The position numbers were made by a program, and so were the translations under genes. Positions 1-9,306 of a stretch of 64,000 bases of DNA are shown here, piece by piece. Source of the DNA: Hemerocallis citrina (taxonomy: Eukaryota; Streptophyta; Magnoliopsida; Asparagales; Asphodelaceae); the NCBI GenBank assembly GCA_017893485.1, contig CM030368.1, forward strand, positions 112,858,220 through 112,922,219. Reading direction: 5' to 3'. The notes under the pieces were generated by a model. It did not search any database. It saw only the letters and a list, made by a program, of their open reading frames with translations, and was not told the origin of the DNA. The stretch's first letter is position 1. Every line of letters begins with the position of its first letter.

Positions 1-240
1 TTTCAATTCTTTTTTGTAAACTAAACTAGTGTAGAACCATACAACTTTTCACAAATAAATTAGTGTAGAACCATAGTTCTATCTACACTTTTATTCACAA
101 AAATATACTTCGTTTTATTCTAATACTTCCCAATTTATTTTTCATAAGTCCCACATAATTTTAGGATAATAATAATATTTTTTTCATAATTTTTAAGTAT
201 CAAAACCACCCAAAAAAATATTTCTTCCCATAATTAAACA

Positions 241-316
241 CTGGTCGAGACCAGGGATCGAACCAACAACCACAGGGAACCAAGCCGCAAGCGCTGACCA
301 CTAGGCCGATCGCGCC
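241..316 (-). repeat. tRNA-like sequence 1 (degenerate)
   Basis: On the minus strand there is an A-box-like GGCCTAGTGGTCAGCGC (291-307) and a good B-box GGTTCGATCCC (254-264), with tRNA-like spacing. The acceptor and T stems pair poorly, so it is not a working tRNA gene. It may be an old tRNA pseudogene or the head of a tRNA-derived SINE. It lies in the sense direction of the surrounding minus-strand LTR. Confidence 0.45.
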
Positions 317-336
317 AAGCGATATAAAAGGGCGCT

Positions 337-355
337 GAGAGCATTAAATGCTCTC
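337..355. repeat. 19-bp palindrome between the tRNA-like sequences
   Basis: GAGAGCATT and AATGCTCTC are perfect inverted arms with a single base between them. The palindrome lies just past a TATAAAA run (323-329) in the gap between the two tRNA-like sequences. Its role is unknown. Confidence 0.6.
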
Positions 356-400
356 GGCTGTAGTTCTATTAATTTTTTTAATGCTCACAAAATATGTGTT

Positions 401-489
401 GCTCATAGGAATCGAACCATCGACCTGTGCTAGCCTCAACCGCACACTGCAGCGAATAGAAACCACCCGACCACTTGAGCTATATGCTC
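401..489 (-). repeat. tRNA-like sequence 2, class II length
   Basis: The minus strand shows an A-box-like TATAGCTCAAGTGG (471-484) and a perfect B-box GGTTCGATTCC (408-418). The 89-nt span fits a long-variable-arm tRNA (Ser or Leu type). The outer 7 bases can pair at 5 of 7 positions. Mismatches and the lack of a clear anticodon stem argue for a pseudogene or SINE head rather than an active gene. It lies about 85 bp from tRNA-like sequence 1 and in the same direction. Confidence 0.45.
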
Positions 490-1390
490 AAGTTGTCTCA
501 AATACAACTTACATTCTAATTAAATTAACCCTCTCTGTTTAATAGAACATTTCGATGTTCAAAAAAGCTCTCATTTGATTTTGCTTTTACTAAACTTACT
601 GTAAATTTCCAGATTAATTATTCCCATCATAATTTATACTCTAGTATATTAAAAATAATTTTTTCAATAATTAAACACATATTCTCCATACAATTTGGCT
701 AAATTGTAAGATACTACTACCACTTTTTTTTTCCGACATTTCTTATCAAATTTTGATTTCCACAATCTCTATATCAATTCTGTTTTTATTCATTTCACAA
801 ACCCACAAATTATATTTTTGGTCATTCGTTACAATATTATCTCACAAGGTCCATTTAAGCGTATAAAACAACATTGTCGTCTACTAACTTTTGCATATAG
901 TTCTTGATGCTAATAATGAATTTTTCTTCAAACAATCCATAGCTACAATTTGTTTACACGCAACTTAAATTAAATGATGGAAACACATACAAGCTATTTA
1001 TTAACATTCCAATCAATTAATAAGCCATTTTTCCAATTAAAATGTACTCTTATTAATCTTTTTCATGCATCATCATTTCAATTCAATTCTAGCATGCTTA
1101 CTAATTAGAAATACGGAAAATAACCCACCTTAATTGGAGAGAAACACAATTTGCAACACCTCCTAAACAAAAGTCCTTGCCAAGAGAGCGATCCTTCTCC
1201 TCCTCGATGTGCACTCGAGCCTCCAAGATGCCAAACCCGAGCTCCAAGATGCCGGCCTCTCCTTGGTGCAAACACAAATTCCTCACACACAACTCTCAAT
1301 CTTTTAACTCACTTGTTATACTACTAATAATGTATTTTATACTATAGGTCTTGGAGAATTAAAGAGTACAAAAATAACTAGGCTAGGGGG

Positions 1391-1406
1391 GCGTATTTAT
1401 ACAAAA
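1391..1406 (-). promoter_or_regulatory. Candidate LTR promoter: TATA box of E1
   Basis: The minus strand reads TTTGTATAAATACGCC, a good plant TATA box. About 170 bp upstream on that strand (1573-1603) is a run of overlapping CACGTG/ACGTGCA motifs, the G-box core bound by plant bZIP and bHLH factors. The same pairing of CACGTG cluster then TATA occurs in element N. Confidence 0.45.
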
Positions 1407-1938
1407 AATTTGGGTAAATGAAAGGCTAGGATTAAACTAGGAGTTAGAAACAAAAGGCTAGGATTGAAGGAGGAGTTACAATAACCAACCATGATCAGGT
1501 AACCACCACCCATGACTCCACTCATCTTTTTCATTTTCCCTCCATGTCAAAGCCGGCCACACAAAGGTGCATTTGCACGTGTACGTGCAATGCACGTGCA
1601 TGCATTTGTCTCCATTTAACAAAAGTTGTACATTATATTTTCTATAAAAATAATCTTTAAAAGATGTTCCATATTACAAGTTGTAAAAAATTAACTCATG
1701 GGCTTTAGTTTATGGGCCAAAATAATAGTTATAAAAGATAATAAATAAATTAAATTTTGGGCTTAAAAAGAAAGGCTTATGTTTATTTGAAAAAGGCCTT
1801 TATAAAAATAATTAAAGAACACATATACACACTTCATCCATAATGAAAATTAATTATAAGATTTCATACTACAAAAATTGCACGTGCACACTACGTGCAA
1901 AATAAATAATTTTCATAAATGAAAATCGGGGCATTACA

Positions 1939-2429
1939 GCTATCCATTCTTTTCTTTCTTACTCGGTTCTTGCTGGAGCTAATGAGTGTTATTAACGGAG
2001 TCTATTCTGATTAGAGTGGCGCAGCGGAAGTGTTGTGGGCCCATAACCCATAGGTCCCAGGATCCCTATTGTTGCTTCTCCTTCCTTGCATTGTCTGCCT
2101 TTTTCCATTCCTTGTATTTATCCTCATCCATTGATTCATTATTTGATTCAATTCTTCCCTGTTCATTCTCTTTGATTTCAATTCTACCTACTCTCTATCT
2201 TGCTTTGTAATTGTGTCGTTCTTTCCTTTTGATATTGTATACTTTCTTTCATGCATTTCATTGACATCATTGTTATCCACTTCTTTTTTATCCTGTTGTT
2301 GCCACCACTTTGTTCCTTTCCCTTCGACCCTCTGTTTTGTTACCCTTCCCCAAGTTTGCTTTTGCCTTGTCCTATGTACCGCCTAAGAAAATTTCGAGGA
2401 CAAAATTTTGTTGTAAGGTGAGTAGGATT
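1939..2429 (+). mobile_element. 3' internal remnant of non-autonomous Tekay-like element (before LTR A)
   Basis: This is the internal end of an element whose right LTR is LTR A; its left part is lost behind E1 or the window edge. The text upstream of the tRNA-like segment (1975-2009) matches 41990-42032 of the D/E element. After the tRNA-like segment comes a T-rich tract, then 2385-2428, the usual 3' end of Tekay/Del pol running into a purine-rich tract (AAGGTGAGTAGGA, 2415-2427) directly before the LTR start. No functional ORF is present. The only long frame simply runs through the tRNA-like segment. Confidence 0.6.
2010..2064 (+). other. Sense copy of initiator tRNA-Met nucleotides 1-55 (copy 1)
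   Basis: These 55 bases match the plant initiator tRNA-Met from its first nucleotide to the middle of the T loop with about 4 mismatches, for example AGAGTGGCGCAGCGGAAG and GGGCCCATAACCCA. The 3' T arm, acceptor strand and CCA are absent, so it cannot be a tRNA gene. It lies inside an LTR element that belongs to a group primed by this same tRNA. Compare 13311-13364, 42033-42086 and 25485-25511. Confidence 0.85.
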
Positions 2430-3532
2430 TGTAATCCCTGTTTTCACAAATACGTATTTTCTGTGTATTTTTCCGTATTTAAAAATTTTTCTAAATTATT
2501 TTTCCATTTCAAATTCTTTTGTTAAAGTGTATTATTGGACCTTCTGTTAAAGTCTATTTTTTAAACAATAATTTTATTTGTAACAAGTTTTCAATGATTT
2601 TATATTATAACACAAATCTTATTATTTTTATTACTTTTATTGTTATTTTTATTATTATTAGGATCGTTGTTATTATTGTTATTATTATTGTTTTTCTTTT
2701 TATTATCTTTGTTTGTTAATTTTTAAAAAAAAACCTATTTCAATGTATTAATTATATTTGTACTGATTTCAAATAAATTCTGTATTTTAATGCAAATTAT
2801 ATTTTGTGATAAACCCTATTTTATTTTGTTATCTTGACCCTATTGGATTTTCTTAACCCAATACCCATTAAATACCCTAAACCCTATTGGATCCACAACC
2901 TTATAACCCCAAAACCCAATAACACCCCAAACCCATACAACCCGTACCCATTTGCCTTAACCCTACCCGTTCACCCCTTCTGCAAAAACCCCTATCTCCC
3001 CATATACATATCTGTTTGTATTACCCAATTCCATCTCGAGCCTCCAGCCGTTTTACCCCTGCTCCTCCCGAAACCCTTCGTCTTCAACCTTCATCCATGT
3101 TCTTCAATCTCCCGAGATCCTGCACCTCCTTCTTATCTCCCTCCCGATCACCCCTGAACCCCTACTCCCGCCATCAGTCTCTTCGTCTCCCTGTGCGTCT
3201 TCTTCCAATCGCAATGCAACACTGCGACAGCCAGACTGCGACCTTCCCTATCCCCTTGTGCTCCTGCCGAACACCGACCACAGCAACAACAGCTTGTTGT
3301 GTTTCTCCCTGATGCTAAGGACAGTAGCTGACCAACACTGTCCCGTCACTGTTGTGCCCCTCCAGGTGCTGACCAGTAGCCAAGAGCTCACTCTTCCTCT
3401 CCACCCTGCAGCAGCAACAGCAGCCTGGGCGATGACCATTGTCGCTGTCCCCATCGCGCCGCCTGTCCAGCATCGCCGGCCGCCTTGCCTCCCTGGGCCG
3501 ATCACATTGTGGTTGCTGTGATCATGTAGAGT

Positions 3533-3805
3533 TTTGATCTTTTGAACCTTGACCGTCCGATCTTGATCACTAGGATCGTGACCGTCCGATCGTCGATCTG
3601 ATCCGATCATCATCATCATCATCAAGATACTTGTTCCTGACCATTTGATCTCCCTTGATCATCGCGATCGTGACCATCATCTTGATCTTGATCTTGATCT
3701 TTGATCAGATTCGTTCGATCTGATCTGATCGCCTTGATCTCTTATTCTCTTGATCTCAGCCGTTGATCTTTGATCTTGATCATCATCAAGATCCGTACCC
3801 GATCG
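3533..3805. repeat. GATC-dense low-complexity tract
   Basis: About 25 GATC tetramers lie in roughly 270 bp, mostly in the phrases TTGATCT and GATCATC, with a short ATC run at 3606-3622. About one would be expected by chance. It sits in the transcribed leader part of LTR A, just before a GTTC repeat. It has no clear counterpart in LTR B, so it probably expanded in this copy or subfamily. Confidence 0.85.
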
Positions 3806-3828
3806 TGATTGTTTTGTGCATCTTGTTC

Positions 3829-3858
3829 GTGTTCGTTCGTTCGTTCGTTCGTTCGTTA
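3829..3858. repeat. GTTC microsatellite
   Basis: Tandem GTTC units sit in the leader of LTR A. LTR B has a related GAAC-rich stretch on the plus strand at about 11985-12110, as expected for the inverted orientation. Confidence 0.8.
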
Positions 3859-3926
3859 TGTTCGTTACCCTGGATCTGTTCCCGTTATTCTCTTTCTCTT
3901 CGTTGGATTCGTCGTCTTTCAGGCAG

Positions 3927-6022
3927 GTAACTTGTACTCAATTCCTTTGTATAATACAAGTCATAAATTCCGCTTGTGGTGTAGTTGGGTTCTAGAGACA
4001 ACTCGTGTATGATGTATGTTTGATGAGGATTGTCTCTATAGTGATATTTGACCATAGTTGCCTCACAACACAAATTTGACATGAAACAACTTAGGTTTTA
4101 ACCGTTCTTGATTTGATCATATATGTGAGTTATTTGTCAGAATTGTGTGTTTGTTTGGATCCATATGATATACTTGTTGTGGACATGCCATATACTCTAT
4201 TTCATGATTTTTGGACACTTAGTAGACTCTATACCATGTTTGATTGTGATTGCAACAAGTTTCGTATGATTTATGTTGGTTTTGTTGTTAAAGGAAAATC
4301 TGTATTTTGTCGATGATCAGTTTTGATTGCTATTTTAGACCATATTAGGGTCAGTATCTTAACTTCAGTATTAAACATGATTTTTAGAGAAACTCGTCTT
4401 CTTTCCAAACTCTCTGACCTTGATCGATTTCTTTTTCGTATGTGTGAGATATGATTGTTTTACTACAGAGGTGTATTATATTTTCAGATTTCGTTTATTG
4501 ATGATTTTGATGACTAAACAATTTTGATACTAGTGCTAAACATATTATTTTGATCTGAAATTTTGGACAGTATTTCTATACTTGATTAGAGATTTTCCAG
4601 AATTTTGGTGGATTTATTTGATAAGATTTACATACTGTTCTAGGCTTTCGAATAAAAACTTTACTTGCTGGATTTTGCTCGCTGTTCTGTAAAGATTTGT
4701 ATTTTCACCATAGTTTCTTTTCTGTATGAAAAATATTTATGAAATATGAAAGTTATCTTATTTTGTCTATTTTCTTCTCCCTTTGGCGGATTTGGATTTT
4801 GATTTATGGTTTGCGAGATATTACAGTTTTCGTACAGCAGTGTTGGGAATTCCAGATTTGCCAAACTATAGTTTCTGGATGTTTTCTGATTTTTTTTAAC
4901 TAAACTAAACTTAGTAGAAAATTATGAAACTATATGTTTTGATAGTAGACATATAGGGGAATACCCCAAACTTTTTCTGAATTTATTTAAGTTGTTTTGA
5001 TGCTGTTTTCTTGACTTTGAATTCGATTTACTAATTTCTAGCTGAACATATTTTCTTGATTCAAATCAGTTTTGAGTTATGTATTTGTGAAATACTATAT
5101 GACTTATTCATGTTCGTTGGATTCGGTTGGGAGTCTATTTTTGAGACCTTTTGACGGATTTAGGTTTGTATGTGTGTAACACCGGGAATTTCAGTTTTAC
5201 TACAGCATGGTCTTGCTTTCCTGAATTAGAAATTTGGTTACTTTATCATTTTATGAGTTATCTTGCACCCGTACATGTTTATCTTTCAACTTGAACATGT
5301 TACATGATAATGCCATGTTATTCTTAAGATGTTTTGCACACATACATACTTGTTTGATAGTACTAATAAATAACCAAGCCGAAGTTTAAGGGAAATATCT
5401 TGTAGTGGATAATTCAGAAACGTGTACTCGAAAGGGGATCCACTGATCCTACGTGATTAATTGATACATGATGCTTGACACGTAATTACTTGACACTTGC
5501 ACGCAAGACACGTACTTGCCACTTGCACAACTTGACACGTGATACATGTTACATGATACTTGGAGTTTGGAGCTCGATACTTGATACTTGTCCCTGAGTA
5601 CACTGCCCTCTATGGTCCACTATGAAATCTAAAGCGAAACTGTTTGTTGTAGCAACCATGTAGTAAAAACTAGAATGCATGAAGTGCTAACTAGATAGTA
5701 ATAACTACAAGACTTGATACATAACACGTGAACATGATACTTAAACATGATACTTGAACATGATACATGCTTACTTGATACTTGACTACATGATACATGA
5801 GACTTGATACTTGACACTTGATACATGTTTACATGATACTTGATACTTGTTGCTTATTTACATGATGTTTGTTCAATTAATACTTGATACATGCTACTTT
5901 TACTTGTTCACCTTACCATGCTAATTGTTATACTTGATATCATGCCTATTCCATGTTATTTGTTATTTTTTCCAATGTACTTGTATCCTGCATTACTAGC
6001 GGCCCGTAACTGACATTGACAG
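3927..6022 (+). other. Candidate leader intron inside LTR A
   Basis: The donor-like GGCAG|GTAACTTG at 3927 follows a pyrimidine-rich leader. The acceptor-like TTGACAG ends at 6022, about 420 bp before the LTR end. Donor-like GGCAAGT texts occur at the matching place in LTRs B and C on their own strand, and CAG acceptors at the matching place in D (41440), J (33026) and G (about 53095). This is inference from motifs only; no transcript evidence is available. Confidence 0.3.
5455..5960. repeat. ACTTGATACATG minisatellite in LTR A
   Basis: Irregular repeats of 11-14 bp built on ACTTGATACATG and ACATGATACTTG. They occupy the same LTR position as the TTACCGACCAAG repeats of LTRs D, E and F and the TCGGTAACTTGA repeats of LTR B. 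Confidence 0.8.
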
Positions 6023-6442
6023 GAGTTTGTTTTCTTTTTCCTATTCCTGCAATTATTAAATTGTAGATTTTGGAGAACAGGTTCCAGATGGTATTGGTTA
6101 TATGAAGTATTAGTGCTGGATCATGCTATCATTATTTCTTGTCTCTTGCTTGAACAATTGTAATTTGATACTTGGATTTATTTTGTATTTGGGCAATATG
6201 ACCAAGGATATTTGACTTATTCAGATCATGATTATTTGAGATTAATATATTTTGGTTTCTAGTATTCTTGTTGGTATTTTGGTTCATATGTGCATGTTGG
6301 TTGATTCTTTTCTTCCGACTCTGATTATTCTTGTAAAATGTTGTAAAGATTTTTGAACAGCTTATGGATGATGAAAATCATTCGCTGGACTTTTATCGCG
6401 TATCCGTATTCCGTATTCTCTTTTGGGAAGCGGGGCGTGACA

Positions 6443-7129
6443 AATGTCATCCCAGCACACTGGTGATCTACACTTCCGACCGTACAAGACTTCATTCGGA
6501 GCTGCCTGAAGACTATCTTGGTAGCTATTATTGTATAAAAACTCCACCAAATGTAGATGATCTTCCTAAGATCCTCCAAACTGAAGCACACAGGACCTCA
6601 ACATATCCTCCAAGGTCTGAATAGTCCTCTCATATTGACCATCTGTCTGCGGGTGTAATGCAAAACTGAACTTCTGCTTACTCCCAAGACTATTCTGAAT
6701 ACTCTCCCAAAATTGAGAGCTGAATCTAGTATTTGTGTCTGATATAATACTGACAGGAACACCATGTAATCTCACAATCTCCTGCATATACCATTCTGCC
6801 AGGCTCTCTGTAGACTGGCCAACTCTGAAAGGGATGAAATGAGCACTCTTCATCAAGCGATCCACAATCACCCAGATGGCATTGTGACCATTGGTACTTC
6901 TAGGCAAAGCAGTCACGAAATCCATAGTGATATTCTCCCACTTCCACTCCAGAATAGGAAGCGGTTGAAGAAGTCCAGTAGTCCTCTGATGTTCTGCTTT
7001 CACTTGTTGACTAATCAGACACCGACAAACAAATCTTGCAACAGCTCTCTTCATACCATGCCACTAGAAATTCAACTTCAAATCTTGATACATTTTCGTA
7101 CCACCGGGATGAATAGAGTATGACGAGCA
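6443..7129 (-). pseudogene. Integrase remnant (Tekay pol), C-terminus missing
   Basis: The zinc-binding region (HPGGTKMY, then CRCLISQQ) is followed by a core with all three acidic positions visible: the D of TMDFV, the D of ISDTNTRF and the E of DGQYERTIQ. A frameshift at about 6570 moves the last part into another frame (AAPNEVLYGRKCRSPVCW). The sequence stops at the WDD position where LTR A abuts. The GPY/F motif and chromodomain are missing. Confidence 0.85.
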
Positions 7130-7694
7130 ATGAGCTTTTTCAAGTAACCTTTCCCTGACTTACCCCTTCGGAACACAATGAAGAGTCCCAAAGCGAAGAG
7201 ATCCATCCTCATGAATCACCATATCAGTTCTAGAACCAGCTTCAACCTCGGCTTGAAACTGTTGTAAATGCACATCACCAGACTGTACCTCCTTAATCTG
7301 ATCTACCAAAGATGGCTACAACTGAAGCACCATACAACTCTTCTCAGAACCAGACAATACCACATCCAATTCCAACCTCCTAATAGCTTCCACAAGATCC
7401 TTCTGCTCATTAAGAACCATAGCAACAGGTCTTCTTCTCAAAGTATCAGGTACCGAATTAATCTTGCCACGATGATACTGCCAACTGATATCATAATTTG
7501 CCATCAATTCCAACCATCGCCTTTGCCTCATATTCGGCTCCTTCTAAGTGAACATAGACTTGAGACTTTTGTGATTAGTGAAAATCTCCACTCGGTCTCC
7601 AAGTAAATAATGCCTCCAAAGATTCAAGGTAAAAATCACAGTAGCAAGTTCCAAATCATGTGTAGGATAATTCTTCTCATGTGGCCTGAATTGT
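7130..7694 (-). pseudogene. RNase H and linker remnant (Tekay pol)
   Basis: After a frame break at about 7700 the minus strand encodes the end of RNase H. The clear part is RQRRWLELMANYDISWQYHRGKINSVPDTLRRR (7316-7531), the conserved gypsy tether region with one stop upstream. It joins the RT thumb and the integrase zinc finger in the normal order. Confidence 0.7.
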
Positions 7695-8845
7695 CTAAAT
7701 GCATATACGACAACCTTGCCTCGCTACATCAACACGGCACCCAAAACTCCTTAAAGCATCACAGTGAATTACGAAACCTCCTGATCCATCCGGTATAGTC
7801 AACACAGGTGCTGATGTCAACCAATTCTTTAGTTCAACGAAGGCTTCTTCACAGAACTCATCCCACACAAACTTCTGATCCTTCCTAGTCAACTTGGTCA
7901 ACGGCCCTGCAATCTTCGAGAAATCCTGAATAAACTTCCTGTAATAACCTGCTAGACCACGAAAACTCTGAACTTTTGATACAGTCTTCGGCGTCGGCCA
8001 ATCCTTAACTGCAAAAATTTTGGATGGATCAACAAAAACTCTATCACCAGAAATAATATGATCGAAGAAAGCCACACGATCTAGCCAAAACTCACACTTG
8101 CTAAGATTCCCATACAAATGATGGTCCCTCAAAGTTTGCAAAACAACCTTCAAGTGCTCAGCATGCTCATCCCGATTCCGAGAAAAGACAGGAATATCAT
8201 CAATGAACACCACCACAAACTTGTCCAGGAAGGGAGAGAAAACCCGATTCATCAAGCTCATAAATACAGAGCATTCGTAACTCCAAAAGGCTTCACCAAG
8301 AATTCATAGTGCCCATATCTCATTCGAAAAGCAGTCTTCTGTACAACCTCGGCTTTCAGCTTGACCTGATGATCACGAGAACGAAGATCCAGCTTCAAAA
8401 ATACAGAAGCTCCTCCCAGTTGATCAAATAGGTCATCAATCCTTGGCAACGGATACCTATTCTTCACTGTGACATTATTTAGCTCACTATAGTCAATAGA
8501 CAACCTCCGACTACCATCCTTCTTATTGACGAACAGTACTGGAGCTCCCAAAGGCAAAACACTTGGCCTGATAAAACCTCTATCCAACAACTCTTGAATC
8601 TGCTCCTTCAACTCAGCTAACTCAATAGGAGCCATTCTATACGGACTCTTCGAGGTTGGAGCTGTTCCCGACTGAACATCAATACTGAACACCACTTCAC
8701 GATCCGGCGGTAATCTCGGCAATTCCTCAGGAAAAACATTCAGAAAATCCTGCACAACCAACGGTACGACAACATCATCAGCACACACTTCCTCCATAAC
8801 TCCGACTTCCTGACTAGCCAACTTCTCAAAACAAGCAAGCGGCAT
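7695..8845 (-). pseudogene. Reverse transcriptase remnant (Tekay pol)
   Basis: Two adjoining reading frames on the minus strand (8258-8845, then 7695-8261) cover the fingers, palm and thumb. Seen motifs: APYRM-type [30 protein letters not shown], the first catalytic region [19 protein letters not shown], and the active-site FIDD with both aspartates. A frame change occurs at about 8260, right after PFGVTNA. Family-unlike changes such as RDHQ where GYHQ is usual mark decay. The end runs into the RNase H start (HCDA). Confidence 0.85.
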
Positions 8846-8884
8846 TTCACCTGCACAAAATTCAAATTCCTGACATTCTAGAAT

Positions 8885-9210
8885 TTAGAACACCACTTTC
8901 TTCTTGCGGCAATCAATCACAACATGAGTGGCACTAAGACAATCCATCCCCAGAATAACATCAAATCCAGAATTGCTGATGACAGTCAGATCGGCAACAA
9001 AATGAACACCTCTAATAACCAATGGACTCTGCTCACAAATCTGAGAACAAATGACAACACCTCCACCTGTATTAATGTTCCAAGCTACTGGCATAGTGCT
9101 GCTAGCCAGGAGAAGTAGATCGACGAAGCGGGAGGAAAAAAATGAATGAGTAGCCCCAGAGTCAAAAAGAGCACGAGCAGGGAAGGAATGGACAAGGATA
9201 ATGCCTAGCA
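8885..9210 (-). pseudogene. Protease domain remnant (Tekay pol)
   Basis: The minus strand encodes the aspartic protease signature ALFDSGATHSFFSSRF and, about 70 residues later, ILGMDCLSATHV, the second conserved protease motif. The catalytic D-S-G is intact. The text AWNINTGG in the middle recurs as AWNINTRG in the interior of the D/E element, which identifies that element's coding stub. Upstream residues (ENHLLGLVTYPY and onward) are translated LTR B and are not part of the protein. Confidence 0.8.
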
Positions 9211-9306
9211 AGAGGTCAAAGTGAGAACACAAAAGGCAGAAACAAGATTCAAGAAACTGACATGAATGGAAGGCTAACATGAATAAGCAACCGGATAGAA
9301 CCACAA

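Larger units (their letters stand above)
1..1938 (-). mobile_element. Partial LTR, minus strand, Ty3/gypsy type (E1)
   Basis: Read on the minus strand, the right edge begins TGTAATGCCCCGATTTTC. This is the same kind of start as the other LTRs here (TGTAACACCCCGC at 16893, TGAAATACCCCAG on the minus strand at 50498). Going inward on the minus strand come a CACGTG-rich stretch (1573-1603), a TATA-like box (1391-1406) and a leader (about 1200-1290) that loosely resembles the leader of element N. The other LTR end is not seen, so it probably lies beyond base 1. The bases after the edge (1939-1943, GCTAT) would be its target duplication. No protein is encoded. It interrupts the internal region of the non-autonomous element that ends in LTR A. 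Orientation is fairly sure; whether it is a solo LTR or a full element cannot be told. Confidence 0.6.
2430..6442 (+). mobile_element. LTR A, plus strand, about 4.0 kb
   Basis: It starts TGTAATCCCTG right after the purine-rich tract and ends in GGGGCGTGACA, matching the ends of LTRs B, C, D and F. It holds, in order, an AT-rich U3 with ATT repeats (2630-2710), a C-rich leader (about 2820-3500), a GATC-rich tract, a splice-donor-like GTAACT (3927), a minisatellite (5455-5960) and an acceptor-like CAG (6022). The first bases after its right end are reverse-strand Tekay integrase, so its U5 end touches a pol gene running toward it. Short ORFs in the C-rich part are not conserved in frame with other LTRs and are not annotated. 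Confidence 0.8.
6443..9306 (-). pseudogene. Tekay/Del-type Ty3/gypsy pol fragment (PR-RT-RH-INT), broken
   Basis: Minus-strand pol in the usual gypsy order: protease, reverse transcriptase, RNase H, integrase. Wording such as [19 protein letters not shown] in RT and ITMDFVTALPRS in INT is typical of Tekay/Del chromoviruses. Gag is absent, and the fragment starts only about 100 bp before protease. The integrase stops at the CRSPVCWDD position, exactly where LTR A ends, so the integrase C-terminus and chromodomain are missing. Several frameshifts and stops split it into pieces. It lies between two LTRs whose U5 ends both face it (A plus, B minus), which is not the layout of an intact element. 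It is dead as a gene but shows which lineage supplied the long LTRs. Confidence 0.85.

Noticed and set aside
2010..2064. A functional initiator tRNA-Met gene
   Set aside because: The T-arm 3' strand, acceptor 3' strand and B box are absent in every copy; the segment stops at nucleotide 55.
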